NCBI GenBank assembly: GCA_963775835.1
Contig: CAVZKV010000026.1
Location: 186,001-250,000 of the forward strand
Direction of reading: 5' to 3'
Origin: AWTP1-13 sp963775835
Lineage (GTDB): Bacteria > Pseudomonadota > Alphaproteobacteria > Rhizobiales > Hyphomicrobiaceae
Length of the DNA stretch: 64,000 nt
The translations under genes were made by a program, and so were the position numbers. Positions 1 through 9,423 of this stretch are shown piece after piece. The first letter of the stretch is position 1, and the number at the start of each line of letters is the position of its first letter. Below the pieces are notes generated by a model, which searched no databases, was not told the origin of the DNA, and saw only the letters and a list, made by a program, of their open reading frames with translations.

Positions 1-1385
1 CGCGGCAGCACGTGCTCGACGCTCATGTCGTCGGGAAACGAAAACGATTGCGGATTGCCCGCCATATGATCGGTCAGCCGCAGCAGCAGGTGCTTGGCGG
101 TCGAGGCGTCGCGGGCATGCAGGTCGCGAAGATTGTACTGCATGGTGCGCACGTCCTGGCGCGAAAAACTGAGCACGCCATTTGCGGCCTTCAGGTCCTC
201 GCCATCGCGGATGGCGGCCGTCACGGCGGCGAACCAGCTCGCGCGCTTGTGGGCACCCAGCCCAAGCAGGCGAATACCAAGGGCCAGGCGGTCCAGTGCA
301 AGCAAGAACCAGGCAAGCTCGGCGGCATCCTCACCCTTCGTTAGGCGCCACAGCAAGGCCGGCGGTAACCAGTCGGAAAATCTTAAGCGATTGAGATAGC
401 TGAGCGTGCGCACGATCGCCGCGGAATGGCTGGAGCCGTGATGGCTGCCGCGGCGCAGATCGTCGAACACGCCCGCGGCGGGTCGCAGCACCCCTTCCAG
501 GAACGGCAGCGCACCGCCGTTGCGTGCGACGATTTCCTTGACGTTCGCGATCACGTGCGCCCCGGCACGCCCGTACATGCTGCGCACGTGACTGAACAGG
601 TTCTCAAATTCATCGCCCAGGCGCTGATCGAGATCCTGCCAAAGCGACGCCGCCTTGGCGGCGGCCTCCGCGGGCACACCGCCCAGAAGCGTTGCTTTCA
701 AAATATCTCTGCGAGCCAAGGGCTTACCCCTGGCATTGAGGATGGTGAACAGCTGGTGGGCACGATCGATATCATTGGTGATGACCGATGCCACACAGCA
801 GTGATCGAGCAGAAAATCGACGAAGAAGGGTCTGTCTGCCACCTCCATATCGCCGAGTTCGGCCGAAAAATGGTCGCGCACGGCGATGATGCGGACCTCG
901 GCGGGAGCCAGGTTGGCACCCGTGGGTTTGATCCGAGTTGCGCCCGGCGCGTGCACGTATTTTTCGAAAAAACCCGCCTCGACCGGCCGCAGCGCGAGCC
1001 GCCGCCTGAGATCCCCGCCAATCGCGGTCGCCAGTCGCGCATTGGTGGGCTGACCCTGCTCGGCATCCAGATCGCGCAAGGTGCAGAACAGGATGGTGAG
1101 CGAGGTCAGTCGCTGAAAGCCATCAACGATTTCGAGCACCCGCTCGCTGCGGGCGCGTGCCCAGGCCGGAAGCAGGGAGCGCGGGCGATTGCGCTCGATG
1201 AACAACATGAAGCTGAGAAAGTAGTCCGTATCTTCCGCAAGCGCTTGGCTGACATCCGCAAACAGTTGACCTGCTTCCTCCGCCGTCCAGGCAAAGGATC
1301 GCTGATAGCCGGGTGCCTCAATCGAAATCGGGCTGGCGAACAGCTGGCCGAGGGGCACCGTGCCTGAAGAAAATTGACCAATCAT
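1..1385 (-). CDS. DUF262/DUF1524 GmrSD-type nuclease (3' part outside window)
   Basis: Reading frame open for 461 codons from an ATG to the left edge, so the C-terminus is missing. The N-terminal half has DUF262 landmarks: YQRSFAW at residues 27-33 and LEIVDGFQRLTSL around 84-96, the ParB/Srx-like NTP-handling core of GmrSD proteins. The last visible residues, SVEHVLPR, match the start of the DUF1524 HNH-like nuclease domain (EHxLP motif), so this is a one-chain GmrS-GmrD fusion cut just after the first catalytic histidine. Known relatives include type IV restriction enzymes against modified DNA and SspE of phosphorothioate-based defence. Here it stands alone and divergent from pyrD, with no visible modification genes. 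Target is unknown; a defence role is inferred from family only. Confidence 0.85.
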   Translation of the reverse strand, partial: MIGQFSSGTVPLGQLFASPISIEAPGYQRSFAWTAEEAGQLFADVSQALAEDTDYFLSFMLFIERNRPRSLLPAWARARSERVLEIVDGFQRLTSLTILFCTLRDLDAEQGQPTNARLATAIGGDLRRRLALRPVEAGFFEKYVHAPGATRIKPTGANLAPAEVRIIAVRDHFSAELGDMEVADRPFFVDFLLDHCCVASVITNDIDRAHQLFTILNARGKPLARRDILKATLLGGVPAEAAAKAASLWQDLDQRLGDEFENLFSHVRSMYGRAGAHVIANVKEIVARNGGALPFLEGVLRPAAGVFDDLRRGSHHGSSHSAAIVRTLSYLNRLRFSDWLPPALLWRLTKGEDAAELAWFLLALDRLALGIRLLGLGAHKRASWFAAVTAAIRDGEDLKAANGVLSFSRQDVRTMQYNLRDLHARDASTAKHLLLRLTDHMAGNPQSFSFPDDMSVEHVLP

Positions 1386-1548
1386 GGAGGACGTGCTCTC
1401 GGCTGTGTTTGCCCAATTGTCAGCATGGATCGAGCCGTACTTGCAATTGGCAATCAGGCAGTTGCGCGCGCGATCTTTTTGTGCTGGACGAAGTGCATAC
1501 GCGCACATCGCCAATGCGGATAAGAACCGAAAAGGACATGAAGAAAAG

Positions 1549-2650
1549 ATGTTTGGCGCCTTATTTGAACTCGCGCGACCCTTGCTGCATGCGCTGGATC
1601 CCGAGCAAGCCCATGAGCTGACGCTCAAGGCGCTCGAGGCCGGGTTTTATCCGCGCGCCACGGGCGCCGATGATCCGCGCTTGGCGATCGAGCTTTGGGG
1701 AATGCGTTTTTCCAATCCCCTCGGCGTCGCCGCCGGCTTCGACAAGGACGCCCGTGTCGCCGACGCCGTCGTTGCCATGGGCTTCGGCTACACCGAGGTC
1801 GGCACCGTCACACCGCGCCCGCAGGCGGGTAATCCTCGGCCCCGTATCTTCCGGCTGAGCGGCGACCGAGCCATCATCAATAGGCTGGGCTTCAACAACG
1901 CCGGACACGCCGCAGCCTTAGCGCGCCTGAGCCGGCGGTCCCCGTCTGCCGGTATCATCGGCGTCAACGTCGGCGCCAATCGCGCTGCGGTGGATCGCGC
2001 CTCGGATTACGTTGCCGGGATTCGCGCCTTCAGCGATGTCGCCGCCTACCTCACCGTCAATGTGTCCTCACCCAACACGCCTGGCCTGCGCGACCTGCAA
2101 GCGCCGGCCCAGCTCGACACGCTTTTGCAACGGGTGCTTGCGGCGCGCGAGGAGCTGGTCGCTGTTGGCAAGCCGCGTCGACCCATCGTGGTCAAGCTGG
2201 CCCCCGACATCGCCGAAGCCGATTTGCCAGGCATCGTTGAGGTGGTCGTGGCGCGAGGCCTCGAGGGCATCGCCGTCGGCAACACCACGCTTGCGCGCAC
2301 GGGCCTAACCGATGCGCGGCAGGGCGCCGAAGCGGGTGGCCTATCCGGTCGGCCGTTGTTTCATCGCTCGACGGTCGTTCTCGCCCGCGCGCATCAGCTT
2401 GCTCGCGGTGCCGTTCCCCTGATCGGCATTGGTGGGATTGATTTCGGGAGCGGCGGCCTTCGCCAAGATCGAAGCTGGCGCCACACTGCTGCAGCTCTAC
2501 ACCGGGCTCGTGTACGAGGGTCCCGCGCTCATTTCGCGCCTGAAGGCAGAGCTCGTTGCCCATCTCGAGCGCGCTGGCTACGCCAGCGTCGGCGATGCCG
2601 TGGGACGCCGCGCGGCGGCATGGGCCGCCAAGTCCCTTGCCATGCTGTAG
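1549..2650 (+). pseudogene. pyrD: Dihydroorotate dehydrogenase (quinone), frameshifted
   Basis: Class 2 dihydroorotate dehydrogenase, which oxidises dihydroorotate to orotate with membrane quinone in pyrimidine synthesis. Visible landmarks are the N-terminal membrane-association helix (MFGALFELARPLLHALDPE), NPLGVAAGFDKDA, the NVSSPNTPGLRDLQ active-site stretch, and the FMN-binding glycines. The frame breaks after LIGIGGI: one extra T in the TTT at 2442-2444. Removing it gives GGIDSGAAAFAKIEAGATLLQLY, the expected C-terminal FMN/phosphate-binding part, and a normal 366-residue protein. Start ATG chosen for the AAAGGA purine stretch upstream and homology; longer upstream reading is not PyrD-like. 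A sequencing error is more likely than a dead gene, because the gene is otherwise intact and usually important for growth. Confidence 0.9.
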
Positions 2651-2785
2651 CCGTTCGGTGCCAAGCAAAACGCTTTTTGCGCGACCGCGGCGACCACCAG
2701 TTTCCCCAGTTGCAAGTTGGCCGCTTTACCTCCGCCTCCAACTCACGCGAGACGCGCCGTCACGCTCAGCAAGTGGGAGGCGGTT

Positions 2786-3043
2786 ATGCTCACGCAGCTT
2801 GCAATCCTCGCCGCCGGCAGCGCCGGCTTTGTCAACGCCCCGTGGTGGTTCTGGCTCGTTGCCGCCCTAGCCTTGGCCGTCCTCGGTCTCACCGATCCCG
2901 ACAAGGTGCATCCTCGCTACGCCGACGGCGGCATCGCCCAACTCCTCGTCGCCGACAGCCTGGCGCGCTTTGCCTCTGCCTGCGCTGCCTCCGCCGCCGC
3001 CTTTGCGGCCGGCCGGCTCGCGGCTTCGCTCATGTTTCCTTGA
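2786..3043 (+). CDS. Small membrane protein of unknown function
   Basis: An 85-residue protein with two hydrophobic stretches: residues 1-35 (ILAAGSAGF...WWFWLVAALALAVLGL) and an alanine-rich C-terminal helix ending GRLAASLMFP. A polar DPDKVHPRYADGG loop lies between. Start chosen because GGGAGG lies five bases upstream of this ATG; an ATG 69 bases further upstream lacks such a site. It follows pyrD by 135 bases on the same strand. Not recognised as a named family. Confidence 0.5.
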   Translation: MLTQLAILAAGSAGFVNAPWWFWLVAALALAVLGLTDPDKVHPRYADGGIAQLLVADSLARFASACAASAAAFAAGRLAASLMFP

Positions 3044-3103
3044 GGCCGTTGCCCTGAGGCACCTTGGCCCCCGCGGGCGGCTGCGCCAGCCCGCGGCTTT
3101 GCA

Positions 3104-3847
3104 CTAGCCGGGCGGCACCGGCGGCAGGGCAGCAATCTCCTTGATAAGCTTTTGAATGAGCAGCTGCCCGAACAATTCAAAATTTTGCGCCTCCAAGACG
3201 AAGGCGCCGGGGCCGCCGATGACGTTGTTCTCGTAGTAGGCCGTCAGTCCCCCCGGTGGATGCGTGTGCATCGGATTGGTCGGCAGGGGAATCTCGCTGA
3301 GGATGACTAGGCCGTTGATAATGACGCCGCGCTCGATGGCTGCGTCGCGGGCCAAGGTGACGTCGCGTCCGGAATTGTTGGTGCCGTCTCCGGACACATC
3401 GATGATTTGTCGGGGCGCTCCGAACGGGCTGCGCGACAACAAATTCATGCTGAAATCGATGGCCGCGCCGATCGCCGTTCGTCCCATGAACGATCGCGGC
3501 GCGTCGCGAATGCGATCGGCGACCTCCTTGGCTTCGCCCGGGCTACCTACCCGCGTCCATTCGACGATCACCCGTTGATCCTGATCGCTCGCCCACTCCA
3601 TGTAGCAGATGGCGATGCGGCCGAAGGCGCCAGCTTGCATGGCGCGCACGACGCGGGGATCGACGATTGCGGCAGCATAACCGTCGCGTTGCAGGCGAAA
3701 TTTCTTATCGTCGACGCTGCGCGAGATGTCGGCGGCGAGCACCAGCAGCAAATCGACCTGGCCATCTTCCGCCGCGGCGGGCTGCCGCGACCAAACGCCG
3801 ATCACGACGGCCAGTGCGACAACGATCGCCGCCATGTCCCGTGCCAT
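3104..3847 (-). CDS. DUF1194 exported von Willebrand A-like protein (copy 1)
   Basis: A 247-residue protein with an N-terminal signal sequence (MARDMAAIVVALAVVIGVWSRQPAAAE) and the DUF1194 domain over the rest. The MIDAS-type metal motif DISRS (DxSxS) follows the signal, and IDVSGDGTNNSG supplies the later conserved Asp. These features suggest a metal-binding vWA fold outside the cytoplasm; function of the family is unknown. Start chosen at the ATG behind AGGAGAGG; an in-frame ATG 15 bases upstream (3862) has no good ribosome site. A divergent paralogue lies 29 kb away in this window and shares YMEWA, IDVSGDG, INGL and VIGGxGAF. Confidence 0.85.
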   Translation of the reverse strand: MARDMAAIVVALAVVIGVWSRQPAAAEDGQVDLLLVLAADISRSVDDKKFRLQRDGYAAAIVDPRVVRAMQAGAFGRIAICYMEWASDQDQRVIVEWTRVGSPGEAKEVADRIRDAPRSFMGRTAIGAAIDFSMNLLSRSPFGAPRQIIDVSGDGTNNSGRDVTLARDAAIERGVIINGLVILSEIPLPTNPMHTHPPGGLTAYYENNVIGGPGAFVLEAQNFELFGQLLIQKLIKEIAALPPVPPG

Positions 3848-4002
3848 GACGCCTCTCCTCATCGGTAAATGAACCTCAACGACAGACTAGGCCAGAAGGT
3901 TCAAAGCGGTCGAGCCTTCTTCGTTACGTGCCACGGCCGCGGCATCGGGCGCCAAAGCCCTGAAAGGTAAAAAGCAGGCCGCGGACAGGCCAATTCGGGA
4001 GC

Positions 4003-4419
4003 TCAAATGCTGTCGTTGCAGCGGATAATCTCGGATCTGAGAAAGCCGAGCTGGGTGGTGAGCTCACGGTCGAGGTTGCCTTGACCGAACCGGCACTGCG
4101 TTTTGATGAAGCGTAGGTCGACATCGAAGCCGAGCAGGTCTTTGAGCTGTCGGCGCATGCCATCGGGAAGTTCACCGCCAAAAAGGGCACTTGCCTGCTC
4201 GATCACGCTGCAGATTTCGCCCACGAACTCAGGCCCGGCCGTGCGCATCTTTTCAACGGCTTTGGCCTGCGCCTCGAGCGAGGCCAAGTAATCCTTGCTG
4301 CATTGGCGCCGTACGCCGGATTCGGGCAAGGGGGGCGTGCCGAACGGAAGCTGCGCGGTCGCTGGACCGGCCAGAACGGCGGCCAGCGCGACTGCGAATA
4401 GCAAGGCTGGTGACCGCAT
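4003..4419 (-). CDS. Exported four-cysteine protein of unknown function
   Basis: A 138-residue protein beginning with a clear signal peptide (MRSPALLFAVALAAVLAGPATAQ), then a mature part with four cysteines (QCSKD, GEICSV, TQCRFG, IRCNDS), enough for two disulfides in the periplasm. The mature part is mostly helical-looking and charged. The start is placed at the ATG that begins the signal peptide, preceded by GGGGA; the frame is open for 50 codons further upstream but that part has no coding look. Not recognised; no family assigned. Confidence 0.6.
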   Translation of the reverse strand: MRSPALLFAVALAAVLAGPATAQLPFGTPPLPESGVRRQCSKDYLASLEAQAKAVEKMRTAGPEFVGEICSVIEQASALFGGELPDGMRRQLKDLLGFDVDLRFIKTQCRFGQGNLDRELTTQLGFLRSEIIRCNDSI

Positions 4420-4720
4420 CGCTTTGTCCCCATCCCGGCGAGGCCCATAGCAGCCCCAGATGGTAGCCGCATATGGCCCCGCAGATAGCACCCGCTGATG
4501 GCACCCATGCCGGTGGCGTGCCGCATTAGACCGGACGACGCGGCCAGCGGGGTGAAAGAGATCCGACATTCATGTCGGGATGTGGGCGCAAATCATTACC
4601 GGGCAGTAATGTCCGACGGCGTCGGCGCTGGGGCCGGCGCGGCTTGAACGGGTCGGCGCCGCGCACTAGCCTTTGGGCTTGCGAGCGGCCCGCCGCCGTC
4701 AGGTCCTGGAGAAGCCCGCC

Positions 4721-6229
4721 ATGCTAGATCGACCCAGCAAAGTTAGAGCTTACCGAACCTTTATCGATGGCACCTGGTGCGATGCCGCCTCCGGCAAGTC
4801 GTTTGAGACCTTTGATCCCTATACGGGCGAGGCCTGGGCCACGATTCCCGAATGCGACAAGGCCGATGTGGACCGCGCCTGCGAGGCGGCCGCGCGCGCC
4901 TTCGAGGCGGGCCCTTGGTCGGCCATGACCGCGACCGCGCGCGGCAAAATAATGCGCCGCATCGCCGGGCTGATCGAGACGCACGCCCTGCATTTGGCCG
5001 AGATCGAGGTGCGCGACAATGGCAAGCTAATGTCTGAGATGCATGCGCAGACCAAGTATCTGCCGGAGTGGTTCTACTACTACGGCGGGCTTGCCGATAA
5101 GATCCAAGGCGCCGTGGTGCCCGCCGACCGGCCGGATCATTTCAACTATATCTTGCGTGAACCCGTTGGCGTGTGCGCCTTCATCACGCCGTGGAATTCA
5201 CCGTTGATGCTGGTGGGCTGGAAGCTGGCACCCGCGCTGGCGGCGGGCTGCACGGTTGTTCTGAAGCCTTCGGAATTCACCTCGGCTTCGCTGCTTGAAT
5301 TCATGAAACTGGTGATTGAGCCGGCCGAGCTGCCGCCCGGCGTCATCAATGTTGTCACGGGCTACGGCGCCGTCGTCGGTGAACCGCTGGTGACGCATCC
5401 GAAGGTCGCCAAAGTTGCCTTTACCGGCGGCACCGTGACGGGCGCGCGTGTCAACGAGCTCGCGGCCAAGTCCTTCAAGAAAGTCTCCTTGGAGCTCGGC
5501 GGCAAGTCGCCCAACATCGTGTTCGACGACTGCAACCTCGACGATGCCGTGAGCGGCGCGGTGTCGGGTATCTTCGCGGCCACCGGGCAGACCTGCATCG
5601 CCGGCTCGCGCCTGCTGCTGCAAGATACGATTCACGACCGCTTCGTGGAGAAACTGGTGGCGATGGCGCAGATGGCGAGGCTTGGCGATCCCGGCAAGCT
5701 CGACACCCAGGTCGGTCCGGTGACGACACCGGCGCAGTACCAAAAGATTTTGTCCTATATCGACATCGCCAAGGGCGAGGGTGCCACCTGCGTCCTGGGC
5801 GGTGGGCCGGCAGGTAAGGAGGACGGGGGCGGGAAATACTTCGTCAAGCCCACCATTTTCACCGGCGTCAACAATAGGATGCGTATCGCCCAGGAAGAGG
5901 TGTTTGGTCCGGTGCTTTCCGTCATCAAATTCAAGGACGAGGATGAGGCGGTGAGGATCGCCAACGACATCGCCTACGGTCTGGGCGCCGGCGTGTGGAC
6001 CCAATCCATCAAGCGCGCCACCACAATGGCAAAACGTATTCGTGCTGGCACCGTGTGGGTCAACACTTACCGCGCCGTGAGCTTCACGATGCCCTTCGGC
6101 GGCTACAAGGCTTCGGGCCTCGGCCGCGAGAACGGCATCGAAGCCATCGAGGGATACCTGCAGTCAAAGAGCGTGTGGATCAACAACGGCGCCGGCGGCG
6201 GTAACCCCTTCATCATGAAAACATCATAA
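4721..6229 (+). CDS. NAD(P)-dependent aldehyde dehydrogenase
   Basis: A 502-residue aldehyde dehydrogenase of normal family length. The cofactor-binding TPWNSPL and KPSEFT motifs, the general-base glutamate in LELGGKSPN and the catalytic cysteine in GQTCIAGSR are all present, as is the C-terminal FGGYKASGLGRENG motif. It oxidises an aldehyde to the carboxylate in the cytoplasm; the substrate cannot be told from sequence. Start chosen at MLDRPSK because TGGAGAAG precedes it; a longer 518-residue version begins 48 bases upstream. It is transcribed alone, between a convergent unknown gene's promoter side and gpsA. Confidence 0.9.
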   Translation: MLDRPSKVRAYRTFIDGTWCDAASGKSFETFDPYTGEAWATIPECDKADVDRACEAAARAFEAGPWSAMTATARGKIMRRIAGLIETHALHLAEIEVRDNGKLMSEMHAQTKYLPEWFYYYGGLADKIQGAVVPADRPDHFNYILREPVGVCAFITPWNSPLMLVGWKLAPALAAGCTVVLKPSEFTSASLLEFMKLVIEPAELPPGVINVVTGYGAVVGEPLVTHPKVAKVAFTGGTVTGARVNELAAKSFKKVSLELGGKSPNIVFDDCNLDDAVSGAVSGIFAATGQTCIAGSRLLLQDTIHDRFVEKLVAMAQMARLGDPGKLDTQVGPVTTPAQYQKILSYIDIAKGEGATCVLGGGPAGKEDGGGKYFVKPTIFTGVNNRMRIAQEEVFGPVLSVIKFKDEDEAVRIANDIAYGLGAGVWTQSIKRATTMAKRIRAGTVWVNTYRAVSFTMPFGGYKASGLGRENGIEAIEGYLQSKSVWINNGAGGGNPFIMKTS

Positions 6230-6242
6230 TGCGTCGCCAAAA

Positions 6243-6269
6243 GCGCGCCGGCGGGATGCCGGATCGCGC
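6243..6269 (+). terminator. GC hairpin after the aldehyde dehydrogenase
   Basis: Inverted repeat GCGCGCCGGC / GCCGG-AT-CGCGC with a five-base loop and a two-base bulge, beginning 14 bases after the stop codon. There is no clear T-tract, so intrinsic termination is uncertain. The remaining bases up to gpsA hold no recognisable gene. Confidence 0.3.
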
Positions 6270-6498
6270 GCAAAAGTACCACTGCGCCGGCGGGCGCCGT
6301 TGGTGGGCCGAACTCTTGGTCGCCCGCGCCTTGCGCGCGTGCGGTGCCGCTTGCGGCCGTGCCGGCGTGATGCTCGGCGATGCTCTCGGGAGGCGACAAG
6401 CAGCCGGGCAAGCCATCGCTCCCGCTTAGCGCCGCGAAGGGTGTAGCATCAGCGTCGCCTGCTGGCGAGGGCAGGCGGGACAAACAGGGTGACAGACG

Positions 6499-7494
6499 GT
6501 GGCCTTCAACAGCTTCGGTATCGTCGGCGGAGGCGCTTGGGGAACCGCGCTGGGCCAGACGCTGCGGCAGGCCGGTCGCGACGTCATGCTTTGGGCACGC
6601 GAGAGCGAAGTCGTCGATGAAATCAACGCTGAGCACCGCAATACGCCGTTTCTGCCGGGCGTGAGCCTTGTTGCGGGGTTGCGGGCGACCGGCAACCTTG
6701 CCGACGTTGCCGGGCAAGAGGTGCTGCTGATGGTCGCCCCGGCCCAGCACGTGCGCGCTCTTGCCACGGAGCTGGCGCCCCATCTGCCCGAGGGCAGGCC
6801 GGTCGTCATTTGCGCCAAGGGACTGGAGCGGGCGACGTCCAAGTTGCTCGGTGAGGTGCTCGCCGAGACCTTGCCACGGGCAACGCAGGCCGTGCTGTCG
6901 GGGCCGAGCTTTGCTGCGGACGTTGCGCGCGGTCTGCCCGCGGCCCTCAGTCTCGCAAGCTTGGACGAAGGCCTCGGCCGATCGCTTGCCGCCGCCATCG
7001 GCTATCGGCATTTGCGCATCTACTGGGCAAATGATCCCGTCGGGGTGCAGCTCGGGGGAGCCGTCAAAAACGTGCTGGCAATCGCCGCAGGCATCGTTGA
7101 GGGCAAGGGATTCGGTGCCAGTGCCCACGCCGCCCTGGTCACGCGCGGCTTTGCCGAGCTGCGCCGTTTCGGTGAAGCCCTGGGGGCAAGGCCCGAGACG
7201 CTCATGGGCCTATCGGGGCTCGGTGATCTCTTGCTCACCTGCGGTAGCCCGCAATCGCGCAACATGAGTCTCGGCCGCGCGCTGGGCCAGGGGCAGGCGC
7301 TGGACCAGGTCTTGGGAAATCGCCGTTCCGTGGCGGAGGGCGTCTATACGGCGGCGGCCATCGTCAAGGTAGCAACCGAAAGGGGTATCGACATGCCGAT
7401 CGCGGGGGCCGTACAGGCCATCGTCGCCGGCACCAGCAGCGTCGAGGCCGCCATCGAGGCCTTGCTGTCGCGGCCGCAACGCGCGGAAAGCTAG
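6499..7494 (+). CDS. gpsA: Glycerol-3-phosphate dehydrogenase [NAD(P)+]
   Basis: A 331-residue enzyme that reduces dihydroxyacetone phosphate to sn-glycerol 3-phosphate for phospholipid synthesis. The Rossmann motif GIVGGGAWGTALGQ is at the N-terminus, CAKGLE and SGPSFAADVARGLP follow, and the catalytic lysine lies in GGAVKNVLAIAAGI. The C-terminal NRRSVAEGVYTA substrate loop is intact. The start is GTG, fixed by the position of the Rossmann motif. It is a single gene facing the convergent acyl-CoA dehydrogenase. Confidence 0.96.
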   Translation: MAFNSFGIVGGGAWGTALGQTLRQAGRDVMLWARESEVVDEINAEHRNTPFLPGVSLVAGLRATGNLADVAGQEVLLMVAPAQHVRALATELAPHLPEGRPVVICAKGLERATSKLLGEVLAETLPRATQAVLSGPSFAADVARGLPAALSLASLDEGLGRSLAAAIGYRHLRIYWANDPVGVQLGGAVKNVLAIAAGIVEGKGFGASAHAALVTRGFAELRRFGEALGARPETLMGLSGLGDLLLTCGSPQSRNMSLGRALGQGQALDQVLGNRRSVAEGVYTAAAIVKVATERGIDMPIAGAVQAIVAGTSSVEAAIEALLSRPQRAES

Positions 7495-7670
7495 CCCAAG
7501 CGCAAGGGAGCCCCGGGGCCGTGGGCGGGCCGCGTCATCATTCGAGGCTGATGCCGCGGCCAAGGCCTTCGACGGCCGCCGCGGCGCCGTCACCTCAAGA
7601 CGATGTCGTGCCTTGCAAATTGCAGACCCTCGGTGCGGGCCAAAACAGCTGAGACATGCGGGACCCCGCC

Positions 7671-9332
7671 CTAATTGGCCCCGTCCAGCAGTCGGCGCGC
7701 GATCACCTGGGCTTGGATCTCGGCGGCTCCCTCGAAGATGTTGAGAATGCGCGCATCACACAACACGCGGCTCACCGGGAATTCCAGCGCAAAGCCGTTG
7801 CCGCCGTGGATCTGCACGGCGCTGTCGGCATTCGCCCAGGCGATCCGCGCGGCGAGCAGCTTTGCCATTCCCGCTTCGAGGTCGCAGCGACGCCCGCCAT
7901 CCTTCTCACGCGCGGCATAATAGGTGAGCTGGCGCGCAATCATGGTCTCGACGGCCATCATCACGATCTTGTTGGCAACACGCGGGAAGGCATAGATGGC
8001 CTTGCCGAACTGGTGGCGCCCCAGGGCATAGCCGAGAGCGAGGTCCATAGCCGATTGTGCGACCCCAATTGCGCGCGCGGCCGTCTGGATCCGGGCGGCT
8101 TCGAAGGTCGTCATCAGTTGCTTGAAGCCTTGGCCCTCTACGCCGCCGAGGAGCTGCGTCGCCGGTACTTCGAAAGCATCGAAGGAGATGTCGAACTCCT
8201 TCATGCCGCGATAGCCAAGGACCTCGATTTCGCCGCCCGACATGCCCTCGGCCGGGAAGGGATTGGTATCATCGCCACGCGGCTTTTCGGCGAGCAGCAT
8301 GGAAAGGCCCTTGTAGCCGGGTGCGTCGGGATTGGTACGCACCAGCAAGGTCATCATGTCGGCGCGGACCGGATGCGTGATCCAGGTCTTCTGGCCCGTC
8401 ACCCTGTAAACGTCACCCTCGCGCACCGCGCGCGTTTTGAGCGAGGCGAGGTCGGAGCCTGTGTTCGGTTCCGTGAACACCGCGGTTGGCAGCAATTCCC
8501 CTGTGGCAATTCTTGGCAGGTATTTGCGCCTTTGCTCGTCGGTCCCGGCGACCAGGATCAGCTCTGCGGCAATCTCCGACCGCGTTCCAAGCGAGCCGAC
8601 CCCGATATAGCCTCGCGAGAGCTCCTCGGAGACGACGCACATCGCCTCCTTGCCGAGGCCAAGCCCACCAAACTCCTCCGGCAACGTCAAGGCAAACACG
8701 CCAAGCTCGCCCAGTTTGTTTAGGACCTCGCTCGGAATGTAGGTATTCTTCAGGTGCCACTCCTGCGCATAGGGCAACACTTCGGCTTCGGTGAAGCGGC
8801 GCATCTGCGTGCGCATCTCGTTCAAGGTGTCGTCGAGACCGGTATCGCCGAAGGTGGTGACGTCGGGCTGCTCGGCGATGATCGACGCCAAGCGCGCCCT
8901 GACCGCGCCGCCGGTGCCTTGATCGATCAGCCCCGCGACCTGCTGCTCGAAGCCATGGGCCTCCACCCGCGTCACACCAAGATCGGCCAGCCGTACCGTT
9001 TCGCTCTGGCTCATCGGGATGCCGCCGGCGATCTGGGCAAGGTATTCGCCAAAGCCGGCGCTGAGCAGCAGACGCTCGGTTTCGCCAAACCGGTCTGACG
9101 CCATCAGGCGCCGCCCCCAGCCCAGCATCTGGCGTAGGGCTTCGACATAGGTGGCGAGCCAGGCAAGTCCGTGCAGCGCGGCCTGTGCCGCCTCCGGCTC
9201 GCCGGGTCCGGTCGCGGCCCTTTTTACGCCGACCCTGGCCAAGTGGAACAGGCGTTCCGCCGCGCTAACGGCGTCGGTAGAGGCCTCAAGCAGGCGAACG
9301 CCTGGCTCCGGCCCAGTCGGCACGACGGTCAT
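7671..9332 (-). CDS. mcd: Acyl-CoA dehydrogenase, (2S)-methylsuccinyl-CoA dehydrogenase type
   Basis: A 553-residue flavoprotein made of an extra N-terminal domain of about 160 residues followed by a full acyl-CoA dehydrogenase (FTEPNTGSDLAS FAD-binding stretch, GQKTWITHP, and the C-terminal base in NIFEGAAEIQ). Most family members are about 380-400 residues; the N-terminal extension is characteristic of methylsuccinyl-CoA dehydrogenase (Mcd), which makes mesaconyl-CoA in the ethylmalonyl-CoA pathway for acetyl-CoA assimilation. The assignment rests on length and overall sequence; another long-form dehydrogenase is possible. Electrons would pass through ETF to the ETF-quinone oxidoreductase encoded in this window. 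ATG chosen nine bases after GAGGAG; the preceding GTG is also in frame. Confidence 0.75.
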   Translation of the reverse strand: MTVVPTGPEPGVRLLEASTDAVSAAERLFHLARVGVKRAATGPGEPEAAQAALHGLAWLATYVEALRQMLGWGRRLMASDRFGETERLLLSAGFGEYLAQIAGGIPMSQSETVRLADLGVTRVEAHGFEQQVAGLIDQGTGGAVRARLASIIAEQPDVTTFGDTGLDDTLNEMRTQMRRFTEAEVLPYAQEWHLKNTYIPSEVLNKLGELGVFALTLPEEFGGLGLGKEAMCVVSEELSRGYIGVGSLGTRSEIAAELILVAGTDEQRRKYLPRIATGELLPTAVFTEPNTGSDLASLKTRAVREGDVYRVTGQKTWITHPVRADMMTLLVRTNPDAPGYKGLSMLLAEKPRGDDTNPFPAEGMSGGEIEVLGYRGMKEFDISFDAFEVPATQLLGGVEGQGFKQLMTTFEAARIQTAARAIGVAQSAMDLALGYALGRHQFGKAIYAFPRVANKIVMMAVETMIARQLTYYAAREKDGGRRCDLEAGMAKLLAARIAWANADSAVQIHGGNGFALEFPVSRVLCDARILNIFEGAAEIQAQVIARRLLDGAN

Positions 9333-9423
9333 CACGGCTTGGCTCCTCGCGGGCGGGCGCTGCGCCGCAACATAGCGGGCTCGACGCTGAGCGCAACATC
9401 GCGAAAGTTAGCGCCAGGGCCGA

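Noticed and set aside
1384..1548. Longer PyrD start giving about 55 extra N-terminal residues
   Set aside because: The extra residues are not PyrD-like and the family starts with the short membrane helix beginning MFGALFEL.
6229..6429. 66-codon frame directly after the aldehyde dehydrogenase
   Set aside because: It starts on the stop codon of the previous gene, covers a hairpin, and has no recognisable features.
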